Under the pieces are notes generated by a model, which saw only the letters and a list, made by a program, of their open reading frames with translations, was not told the DNA's origin and did no database searches. The translations under genes were made by a program, and so were the position numbers. A stretch of DNA of 17,415 nt, from positions 1 to 17,415 of the forward strand of contig DCXR01000007.1 in NCBI GenBank assembly GCA_002329075.1. Reading direction: 5' to 3'. The stretch comes from Candidatus Neomicrothrix sp. UBA2131. GTDB lineage: Bacteria > Actinomycetota > Acidimicrobiia > Acidimicrobiales > MedAcidi-G1. How positions within the stretch are numbered: the first letter of the stretch is position 1; each line of letters opens with the position of its first letter. Positions 6,280 to 12,616 of this stretch are shown in pieces.

Positions 6280-7284
6280 TCAGTTGCCGGAGAGCGCGGG
6301 CATGACGTGTCGACCGTAGGCGTCGAGCGTCTCGTCCTGCTGGTCGTGCATCAGGTAGATGGCGAACTGGTCGACGCCGAGGTTGCGGAGTTCCTCGAGT
6401 CGGGCGATGTGGGCCGCCTCGTCGCCGAGGATGCAGAAGCGGTCGATGACCTCGTCGGGCACGAACTCGGTGTGTTCGGCGCCGGCCCGGCCGTGCTCGC
6501 TGTAGTCGTAGCCCTTTCGACCCTCGATGTAGTCGGTGAGCGCCTGCGGGATGGCCGTTCCGTCGGTGCCGTAGCGGCCGACCAGGTCGGCTACATGGTT
6601 GCCGACCATGCCGCCGAACCATCGGACCTGGTCGCGCTGGTGGGCGATGTCGTCGCCGACGTAGGCCGGCGCCACGACACAGATCGTGATCGAGTCCGGA
6701 TCGCGTCCGGCCTCCTCGGCGGCGCGACGCACGGCTCCGATCGTCCACGCCGCGATCTGCGGGTCCGCCAATTGGAGGATGAAGCCGTCAGCCTTGCGGC
6801 CGCAGAGAGCGAGCGCCTTCGGACCGTAGGCGGCCATCCACATCGGGAGCGAGCCGCTGTCACACCACGGGAAGGTCTGGCGGGTGCCGTTGTAGTCGAC
6901 CTCGCCACCCTCGGCGAGGCCCTTGATGACACCCATGGCCTCCTCGAGCGTGGCCAGGTTGCACGACGGATAGCCGATCACGCGCATGGCCGAGTCGCCA
7001 CGGCCGATGCCACAGACCGTGCGCTCGCCGTACATCTCGTTGAGGGTGGCGAAGACCGATGCGGTGACGGTCCAGTCCCGGGTGCCCGGATTGGTCACCA
7101 TCGGTCCGACGACCATGTCTCTGGTAGCGGCCAGCATCGCCGAATGGATAACGAACGGCTCCTGCCACAGCACGTGGCTGTCGAACGTGTAGGCGTGGGT
7201 GAAGCCCAGTTCCTCGGCCCGCTGGGCGATCTCAACGACCCGCATCGCCGGCGGATCGGCCTGCAACACCACTCCGAAGTCCAT
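6280..7284 (-). CDS. LLM-class flavin/F420-dependent oxidoreductase
   Basis: This 334-residue luciferase-like TIM-barrel oxidoreductase uses FMN or coenzyme F420. Visible family features are the N-terminal strand MDFGVVLQADPP, the helix AQRAEELGFTHAYTFDSH (20-37), the phosphate-binding loop GIGRGDSAM (92-100), and TNPGTRDW (64-71). It looks like the CPS_4043-type branch (TIGR03842) annotated as F420-dependent. It is not RutA: length, N-terminus and motifs differ from the pyrimidine monooxygenase. It starts at ATG 7284, 36 bases after the semialdehyde dehydrogenase stop, with GCGAGAG close before it, and ends 82 bases before the PF06684 gene. No separate dihydropyrimidine dehydrogenase is present, so this is the best candidate in the window for the redox step that feeds the hydantoinase. 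Cofactor and reaction are inferred. Confidence 0.82.
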   Translation of the reverse strand: MDFGVVLQADPPAMRVVEIAQRAEELGFTHAYTFDSHVLWQEPFVIHSAMLAATRDMVVGPMVTNPGTRDWTVTASVFATLNEMYGERTVCGIGRGDSAMRVIGYPSCNLATLEEAMGVIKGLAEGGEVDYNGTRQTFPWCDSGSLPMWMAAYGPKALALCGRKADGFILQLADPQIAAWTIGAVRRAAEEAGRDPDSITICVVAPAYVGDDIAHQRDQVRWFGGMVGNHVADLVGRYGTDGTAIPQALTDYIEGRKGYDYSEHGRAGAEHTEFVPDEVIDRFCILGDEAAHIARLEELRNLGVDQFAIYLMHDQQDETLDAYGRHVMPALSGN

Positions 7285-7286
7285 GG

Positions 7287-7302
7287 CTCTCGCTTTCCCT
7301 GT
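7287..7302 (-). repeat. Shared purine-rich leader element, copy before the LLM gene
   Basis: On the minus strand ACAGGGAAAGCGAGAG ends two bases before the LLM start codon. Nearly the same string precedes the hydantoinase and the amidohydrolase. It includes the probable ribosome binding purines. Confidence 0.45.
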
Positions 7303-7320
7303 TCTCCGGCCTTGGCCCGG

Positions 7321-8808
7321 TCAGTCGTTCTGCGGGAACCCGAGGTCGACCGTGCTGGTAGACGGGTCGGGCCACCGGCTGGTGATCACCTTTGGTCGGG
7401 TGTAGAACCGCAGCCCTTCAGGGCCGTACATGGTGGTGTCGCCGAACAGCGAGTCGTTCCAGCCACCGAACGAGTGGTAGCCGACCGGCACCGGGATCGG
7501 CACGTTGATGCCGACCATGCCGGCTTCGGCGTCCCGCTGGAACCGGTGTGCCGCGCCACCGTCGCGGGTGAAGATGGCGGCTCCGTTGCCGTACTGGTTG
7601 TCGGCGATCATCTGCACTGCCTCGTGGTAGGTGTCGCTGCGGACCACGGACAGGACCGGACCGAAGACCTCGTCGCGGTACACCTGCATGTCGGTGGTGA
7701 CGTGGTCGAGCAGCGACACCCCCAGGAAGTAGCCGTCACCGTCGAAGGCCTGCTCCCGACCGTCGACGACGACGGTCGCCCCCTCGTCGGCACCGCTCCC
7801 TACGTAGCCGGCCACCCGGTCACGATGTTCACGGGTGATGAGGGGTCCCATCTCGGACGCCGGGTCGTCACCGGGGCCGATCACGAGCTTGTCCATTCGG
7901 ACCCGGATGCGTTCGACGAGGTCGTCTGCGATGTCGCCCACGGCGACGACCACCGAGATCGCCATGCACCGCTCTCCGGCCGAGCCGTAGGCGGCCGAGA
8001 CCGCCGCATCGGCTGCCAGGTCGAGGTCGGCGTCGGGCAGGACGACCATGTGGTTCTTGGCACCGCCCAGTGCCTGGACGCGCTTGCCGTTGGCGGTACC
8101 GCTGGAGTACACGTAGCGGGCGATCGGGGTCGAGCCCACGAAGCTGACGGCAGCCACGTCCGGATGGTCGAGGATGCGGTTGACCGCCACCTTGTCGCCG
8201 TTGACCAGGTTCACGACGCCGGGCGGGAAGCCGGCCTCCTGCGCCAACTCGACGATGAAGCGTGGCGCCGAGGGGTCGCGCTCTGAGGGCTTCAGGACGA
8301 AGGTGTTGCCGCATGCCACGGCGTTGGGCAACATCCAGAGCGGCACCATGGCCGGGAAGTTGAACGGGGTGATGCCGGCGCACACGCCGAGCGGTTGGCG
8401 CACGGTGTAGACGTCGACGCCGGAAGATGCCTGTTCGCTGTAGGTGCCCTTGAGGGCTTCGGCGAGACCGCAGGCGAACTCGATGTTCTCGATGCCCCGG
8501 GTGACCTCGCCGCGGGCGTCGTCACCGACCTTTCCATGCTCGGCGGTGAGCCGCACGGCGATCTCATCGGCGTTGGCGACGACCAGGTTGCGGAAGTCGT
8601 GGAGGAACCTGGTGCGTCGGGCGATCGAGACGTTGCGCCATTCATCGAAGGCCGCCTTGGAAGAGGCGACCGCACGATCGACCTCCTCGACCGACGCGAA
8701 GCCGACCTCGCCGGTCTGGTCGCCGGTGGCGGGGTTCGACACCGGGCCGGACCGACCGGACCTGGTGGGGACGTCCTCACCGTCGATCAGGTGGTGGATC
8801 TGCTGCAT
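7321..8808 (-). CDS. mmsA: CoA-acylating methylmalonate-semialdehyde dehydrogenase
   Basis: This 495-residue aldehyde dehydrogenase-fold enzyme converts malonate or methylmalonate semialdehyde, CoA and NAD+ to acetyl-CoA or propionyl-CoA with loss of CO2. Diagnostic features are TPFNFPAMVPLWMLPNA (147-163), the nucleotide loop FVGSTPIA (223-230), GGAKNH at 248-253 (the CoA-dependent subgroup lacks the general-base Glu of hydrolytic aldehyde dehydrogenases), and catalytic Cys281 in GSAGERCMA. The end of the barrel has GVNVPIPVP-like IGVNVPIPVPVGYHSFGG chemistry (actual residues MVGINVPIPVP). The same frame is open upstream to 9867, but that part is out of frame with the hydantoinase. ATG 8808 has GGAG about 5 bases before it and lies 11 bases after the hydantoinase stop. 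It completes the lower pyrimidine route. Myo-inositol and valine pathways use the same enzyme type. Confidence 0.93.
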   Translation of the reverse strand: MQQIHHLIDGEDVPTRSGRSGPVSNPATGDQTGEVGFASVEEVDRAVASSKAAFDEWRNVSIARRTRFLHDFRNLVVANADEIAVRLTAEHGKVGDDARGEVTRGIENIEFACGLAEALKGTYSEQASSGVDVYTVRQPLGVCAGITPFNFPAMVPLWMLPNAVACGNTFVLKPSERDPSAPRFIVELAQEAGFPPGVVNLVNGDKVAVNRILDHPDVAAVSFVGSTPIARYVYSSGTANGKRVQALGGAKNHMVVLPDADLDLAADAAVSAAYGSAGERCMAISVVVAVGDIADDLVERIRVRMDKLVIGPGDDPASEMGPLITREHRDRVAGYVGSGADEGATVVVDGREQAFDGDGYFLGVSLLDHVTTDMQVYRDEVFGPVLSVVRSDTYHEAVQMIADNQYGNGAAIFTRDGGAAHRFQRDAEAGMVGINVPIPVPVGYHSFGGWNDSLFGDTTMYGPEGLRFYTRPKVITSRWPDPSTSTVDLGFPQND

Positions 8809-8819
8809 GTGTGCTCCGG

Positions 8820-10232
8820 TCAGGTCAGGTAGGTCGACAGGCCGCGGCGCAGGTAGGCGCCGTCGCCCTTCGTGCCGTGGTAGGCGTCGTCGTCGATGAG
8901 GACCTTGCCCTTCGAGAGGACCGTGTCGACCTTGCCGTCGATCTGGATGCCCTCGTAGGCGGAGTAGTCCATGCTCATGTGGTGGGTGTCTACCGAGATG
9001 TTCGTTGTGCCGTTGGGGTCGTAGAGGACGATGTCGGCGTCGGCGCCCGGGGCGATCACGCCCTTCTGCGGGTAGAGGCCGAACATGCGGGCCGGAGTCG
9101 TCGAGCAGGTCTCGACCCAGCGTTCCAGCGTGAGCTCTCCCATCACGACGCCCTGGTAGATGAGGTCCATGCGGTGTTCGACGCCGCCTATGCCGTTCGG
9201 TATCGCCCGGAAGTCGTCGAGGCCGAGCTCCTTCTGCTCCTTCATGCAGAAGGGACAGTGGTCGGTGGACACGATGGCCAGGTCGTTGGTGCGCAGGCCC
9301 TGCCAGAGGTCGGCGTGGTGGTGCTCGTGCTTGGTGCGCAGTGGCGGTGAGCAGACGTAGCCGGCGCCGGCGAAGCCGGGGGCTCCCAGGTGGTCCTCGA
9401 GGTTGAGGTACAGGTACTGGGGGCAGGTCTCGGCGTAGACGTTGTGGCCCTGGTCGCGGGCCTCGGCGACGCGTTCGAGGGCCTCGCTGGCCGAGAGGTG
9501 AACGAAGTAGACGGGCGCCCCGGCGACCAACGCCAACTGGATCGCCCGGTTGGTGGCCTCGCCCTCGAAGCGCGGGTGTCGCGTGATTCCGTGGAAGATC
9601 GGGCCGGTCTGTCCCCGGGCGGCCGCCTGCTCGCCGAGCACGTCGATGGCGATCCCGTTCTCGGCGTGCATGCAGATCATGGCGCCGTTCTCGGCGGCGA
9701 CCTGCATGGCCCGGAAGATCTGGGCGTCGTCGCTGTAGAAGACGCCCGGGTAGGCCATGAACAGCTTGAAGCTGGTGATTCCCTCGGCGACGAGGCTGTC
9801 CATCTCCTTGAGGGCGGCGTCGTCGACATCGCCCAGGATCATGTGGAAGGCGTAGTCGATGGCGCACTCGCCCTCGGACTTGGCGAACCAGGCGTCGAGG
9901 CTCTCACGCACGTTCTCACCGACCCGCTGGACGGCGAAGTCGATGATCGTCGTGGTGCCGCCCCACGCTGCCGCCCGCGTGCCGATCTCGAAGGTGTCGG
10001 ACGCGAACGTGCCCCCGAACGGCAGTTCCATGTGGGTGTGGCAGTCGATGCCCCCCGGTACGACGTACTTGCCCGTGGCATCGATGACCCGGTCGGCGCC
10101 GCCTGCCGCTGAGGCGGCGGCATCGGAGCCGGGTTGGAGCACGGCGGCAATCGTGGTGCCGTCGATGAGCACGTCGGCCTCGTGGCGGCCCGTGGCGGTG
10201 ACCACGGTGCCGTTCTGGATCAGCGTCGTCAT
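8820..10232 (-). CDS. hydA: Dihydropyrimidinase / D-hydantoinase
   Basis: This 470-residue cyclic amidohydrolase opens dihydrouracil, dihydrothymine or 5-substituted hydantoins to N-carbamoyl amino acids. The binuclear metal site is intact: His65 and His67 in DCHTHMEL, carboxylated Lys156 in FKLFMAYPG, His189 in CMHAENG, His245 in VHLS and Asp324 in STDHCPF. The N- and C-terminal beta-sandwich parts are present, and length is normal for the family. FKLFMAYPG and CSPPLR match dihydropyrimidinases and D-hydantoinases rather than allantoinase. Sequence alone does not separate a pyrimidine from a hydantoin specialist. The adjacent ureidopropionase, transaminase and semialdehyde dehydrogenase favour the pyrimidine route. 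ATG 10232 lies 63 bases after the transaminase stop, and the gap carries the shared purine-rich leader element. Confidence 0.93.
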   Translation of the reverse strand: MTTLIQNGTVVTATGRHEADVLIDGTTIAAVLQPGSDAAASAAGGADRVIDATGKYVVPGGIDCHTHMELPFGGTFASDTFEIGTRAAAWGGTTTIIDFAVQRVGENVRESLDAWFAKSEGECAIDYAFHMILGDVDDAALKEMDSLVAEGITSFKLFMAYPGVFYSDDAQIFRAMQVAAENGAMICMHAENGIAIDVLGEQAAARGQTGPIFHGITRHPRFEGEATNRAIQLALVAGAPVYFVHLSASEALERVAEARDQGHNVYAETCPQYLYLNLEDHLGAPGFAGAGYVCSPPLRTKHEHHHADLWQGLRTNDLAIVSTDHCPFCMKEQKELGLDDFRAIPNGIGGVEHRMDLIYQGVVMGELTLERWVETCSTTPARMFGLYPQKGVIAPGADADIVLYDPNGTTNISVDTHHMSMDYSAYEGIQIDGKVDTVLSKGKVLIDDDAYHGTKGDGAYLRRGLSTYLT

Positions 10233-10237
10233 GGCGA

Positions 10238-10252
10238 CCCTCGCTTCCCTGT
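10238..10252 (-). repeat. Shared purine-rich leader element, copy before the hydantoinase gene
   Basis: On the minus strand ACAGGGAAGCGAGGG ends five bases before the hydantoinase ATG. It differs from the LLM copy by one missing A and one A-to-G change. Confidence 0.45.
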
Positions 10253-10295
10253 CTCTTGTGTGATTCGGGTGTTTCCCGTCGTTCCCGACCCGACT

Positions 10296-11585
10296 TCAGT
10301 CAAGTCGTCCGATGATGCCGGTCAGGACCTCACCGGCCGTATCGATCTCGGCCTCGGTCACGGTCATCGGCGGTGCGATGCGCAGCACGTTGCCGTACAG
10401 CCCGCCCTTGCCGATGAGGAGGCCGGCCGCACGCGCTTCTTCCATGATCCGGCCGGCGGCATTCGCGTTCGGGGCGATGCCACCGGGCTGCACGGTTTCG
10501 AGCGCCAGCATCAGCCCCCGTCCGCGCAGTTCGGCGACCGTGGACGAGGAATCGACGGCGGGCTGCAGGTGGCCTGCGAGGCGGGCGCCCATCCGCTTCG
10601 CGTTGCCCTGGAGGTCGTGGTCGAGCATGTACCGGATTGTGGCCAGGGCACCTGCGCTGCTCAGCGGGTTCCCGCCGAACGTGGAGATGGAGTTCCCCGG
10701 CAGCGAATCGAGCAGTTCGGCCGATGCGATCACGCCACCGAGGGCGAGGCCGTTGCCGACTCCCTTGGCGAAGGTCATGAGGTCGGGGGTGATGCCGTGT
10801 GCCTGGTAGCCCCAGAAGTGGTCGCCGGTCCGGCCCCAGCCGGTCTGAACCTCGTCGCTGATGAAAAGGACGCCGCGGTTGTCGAGCTCCTTCTTCATGG
10901 CACCGAAGAAGCCGTCTGGCGGGGTGGCGAAGCCGCCCACGCCCTGGATGGGCTCGGCGATCATGGCGGCCACGTCGCCCGAGGTCATCATGTCGAAGAC
11001 CTGCTCGAGGTCGGCGACACAGGCGTCGGTGAAGGCGTCGTCGTCGAAGTCGCGGAACGGGCTGCGGAGGCGGTAGCCGCCGTGCACGTAGTTGACCGAG
11101 AGGCCGCTGACGCTGGTCGGCGACCAGGCCCGCTGGGCGGTGATGGCGATGGTCGTGAACGACCGGCCGTGGTAGCTGTTGCGCAGTGCCAGGATCTGGT
11201 TCGAGCGTCGGGCCGAGGTGGCGAGCAGCAGGGCGGCGTCGTTGGCCTCGGTGCCCGAGGTCGTGAAGAACACCTTGGCGTCGGGAATGCCCGACAGCCC
11301 GCAGACCAACTCGGCCAACTCGATCATCGGCTCCGAGAGGTAGAGCGTGGACGAGTGCAGGACCTTGGCGGCCTGCTCCCGTACGGCTTCGGTGACCTCG
11401 GGGATGTTGTATCCGAGGCTGGTGGTCAGGATGCCGCCGAAGAAGTCGAGGTAGCGGTTGCCTTCGACGTCGAATACGTGTCGACCCTCGCCACGGTCGA
11501 GCGAGATGGGCGGGTCGTAGTACTGCGCCAGCCATGACGGCAGCACCGTCTGGTGCCGGTCGAGGAGTTCTGCGTTCGTCGTCAT
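10296..11585 (-). CDS. Class III PLP aminotransferase, beta-alanine/3-aminoisobutyrate type
   Basis: This 429-residue class III (omega-amino acid) aminotransferase would convert beta-alanine or 3-aminoisobutyrate, with pyruvate or 2-oxoglutarate, into malonate or methylmalonate semialdehyde. PLP-site features are SGTEAND at 110-116, the Tyr138-His139-Gly140 stacking motif, EPIQG at 211-215, Asp244 in ISDEVQTGWGRTG and the Schiff-base Lys274 in TFAKGVGNGL. It resembles the AGXT2/4-aminobutyrate branch. Donor and acceptor preference cannot be read with confidence. The start ATG 11585 lies 29 bases after the amidohydrolase stop. AAGGA is present about 11 bases before it, a long spacing, and the in-frame ATG at 11672 would run back into the previous gene. 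Its place between the amidohydrolase and hydantoinase genes supports a role in pyrimidine nitrogen recovery. Confidence 0.9.
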   Translation of the reverse strand: MTTNAELLDRHQTVLPSWLAQYYDPPISLDRGEGRHVFDVEGNRYLDFFGGILTTSLGYNIPEVTEAVREQAAKVLHSSTLYLSEPMIELAELVCGLSGIPDAKVFFTTSGTEANDAALLLATSARRSNQILALRNSYHGRSFTTIAITAQRAWSPTSVSGLSVNYVHGGYRLRSPFRDFDDDAFTDACVADLEQVFDMMTSGDVAAMIAEPIQGVGGFATPPDGFFGAMKKELDNRGVLFISDEVQTGWGRTGDHFWGYQAHGITPDLMTFAKGVGNGLALGGVIASAELLDSLPGNSISTFGGNPLSSAGALATIRYMLDHDLQGNAKRMGARLAGHLQPAVDSSSTVAELRGRGLMLALETVQPGGIAPNANAAGRIMEEARAAGLLIGKGGLYGNVLRIAPPMTVTEAEIDTAGEVLTGIIGRLD

Positions 11586-11614
11586 CCGGGGTGCGTTCCT
11601 TGGAGGTCGGAGGT

Positions 11615-12457
11615 TCAGGGCGCGACGAGGCCGTCGTACATGTCGGGGCGGCGGTCGCGGTAGAAGGCCCACTGGTTGCGGACCTCGTCGATCCGGTCGA
11701 AGTCGAGGTCGCGAACGATCAACTCCGGGTCCTGGTCGGAGCAGACGTCACCCACGTACTGTCCGCGGGGGTCGACGAAGTAGGTGGTGCCGTAGAAGTC
11801 GTTGTCGCCGAGGTCCTCGATGCCGACCCGGTTGATGGCACCGACGTAGTACATGTTGGCGACGGCCGAGGCCGGCTGCTCGAGTTGCCAGAGGTAGGAG
11901 GAGAGGCCTCGGCTGGTGGCCGACGGGTTGAACACGATCTGGGCGCCGTTGATGCCGAGCGCACGCCATCCCTCGGGGAAGTGGCGGTCGTAGCAGATGT
12001 ACACGCCGACCCTGCCCACGGCGGTCTCGAAGACCGGGTACCCCAGGTTGCCCGGTCGGAAGTAGAACTTCTCCCAGAAGCCCTTGACCTGCGGGATGTG
12101 GGTCTTGCGGTACTTGCCGAGGTAGGAGCCGTCGGCGTCTATGACCGCTGCCGTGTTGTAGAGGTAGCCCTCCTGCTCCTTTTCGTACATGGGCAGGACG
12201 AGGACCATGCCGTGCTCGGCGGCCAGTTCCTGGAAACGCTTCGTGGTCGGGCCGTCGGGGATGGCCTCGGTGTAGCTGTAGAACTCGGCGTCCTGGACCT
12301 GGCAGAAGTAGGGCCCGTAGAACAGTTCCTGGAAGCACATCACCTGGGCGCCGGCCTCGGCGGCCTCACGCAGGTACTTCTCGTGGAGGTCGATCATCGA
12401 CTCCTTGTCGCCGGTCCAGGCCGTCTGGACCATTGCCGCCCGTACCTCGTTCGCCAT
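11615..12457 (-). CDS. Beta-ureidopropionase-like carbon-nitrogen hydrolase
   Basis: This 280-residue nitrilase-superfamily amidohydrolase would hydrolyse N-carbamoyl-beta-alanine or N-carbamoyl-3-aminoisobutyrate to the beta-amino acid, CO2 and ammonia. The catalytic triad is visible as Glu44 in CFQELFYGPY, Lys118 in KYRKTHIPQ and Cys155 in GVYICYDRHFPEG. NPSATS (177-182) and INRVG (208-212) follow in the usual order. The FQELFYGPYFC pattern fits the beta-ureidopropionase / N-carbamoylputrescine amidase branch. The hydantoinase neighbour favours the former, and N-carbamoyl-D-amino-acid hydrolase remains possible. The start is ATG 12457, with GGGGAG 5 bases before it. An in-frame ATG at 12499 lies upstream in the leader. 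This is the first gene of the operon and faces the exporter gene across the divergent promoter region. Confidence 0.9.
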   Translation of the reverse strand: MANEVRAAMVQTAWTGDKESMIDLHEKYLREAAEAGAQVMCFQELFYGPYFCQVQDAEFYSYTEAIPDGPTTKRFQELAAEHGMVLVLPMYEKEQEGYLYNTAAVIDADGSYLGKYRKTHIPQVKGFWEKFYFRPGNLGYPVFETAVGRVGVYICYDRHFPEGWRALGINGAQIVFNPSATSRGLSSYLWQLEQPASAVANMYYVGAINRVGIEDLGDNDFYGTTYFVDPRGQYVGDVCSDQDPELIVRDLDFDRIDEVRNQWAFYRDRRPDMYDGLVAP

Positions 12458-12469
12458 CGCTGCTCCCCT

Positions 12470-12486
12470 CCCTCGATTTCCCTTGT
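12470..12486 (-). repeat. Shared purine-rich leader element, copy before the amidohydrolase gene
   Basis: On the minus strand ACAAGGGAAATCGAGGG lies twelve bases before the ATG at 12457. It has one extra A and a G-to-T change relative to the LLM copy. A separate strong ribosome site follows it here, so the element is not only a Shine-Dalgarno sequence. Confidence 0.4.
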
Positions 12487-12603
12487 TGCCTCGATGCACG
12501 CCTCCGGGAATGGTGCCGTCTGACGACGGGGCCTACCGCCCCCTGTGCATGCGACAGTATGCCCCCGACCGGGCAGGGTTCGTCATCGTCCGGGGTCCGC
12601 TCG

Positions 12604-12609
12604 TAACGT
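12604..12609 (+). promoter_or_regulatory. Candidate -10 box for a leaderless exporter transcript
   Basis: TAACGT fits the actinobacterial TANNNT -10 pattern and is followed by exactly seven bases before the ATG at 12617. Transcription would start at or next to the first base of the start codon. The absence of any Shine-Dalgarno sequence before this ATG agrees. No good -35 is visible. Confidence 0.45.
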
Positions 12610-12616
12610 CACCGGG

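Larger units (their letters stand above)
12458..12616. promoter_or_regulatory. Divergent promoter region between catabolic operon and exporter
   Basis: The 159 bases hold the only obvious upstream region for the eleven-gene operon. On the minus strand CATACT at 12561-12556 is a plausible -10 box, although no convincing -35 lies at normal spacing. Downstream of it would be a leader of about 90 bases with a GGGGC/GCCCC hairpin (12528-12542) and a strong ribosome site (12468-12463). Possible operator elements are CTGT (12543-12546) facing ACAG (12554-12557), and ATGCAC (12494-12499) facing GTGCAT (12545-12550). These are weak and no regulator gene is linked. On the plus strand a separate -10 serves the exporter. 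Confidence 0.5.

Noticed and set aside
6280..7284. RutA (pyrimidine monooxygenase) identity for the LLM gene
   Set aside because: RutA is also LLM-fold, but the N-terminus, loop motifs and length differ, and no RutB-F type partners are present.
5992..8286. 764-codon plus-strand open frame
   Set aside because: It is antisense to the LLM and semialdehyde dehydrogenase genes, has no recognisable domain, and is Val/Asp/Gly/His-rich as expected from G+C-rich antisense codons.
8809..9867. Upstream extension of the semialdehyde dehydrogenase frame to 9867
   Set aside because: The extra 353 residues are Arg/Pro/Gly-rich and lie out of frame across the hydantoinase gene, whose active-site residues are all present. 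The dehydrogenase begins properly at 8808.
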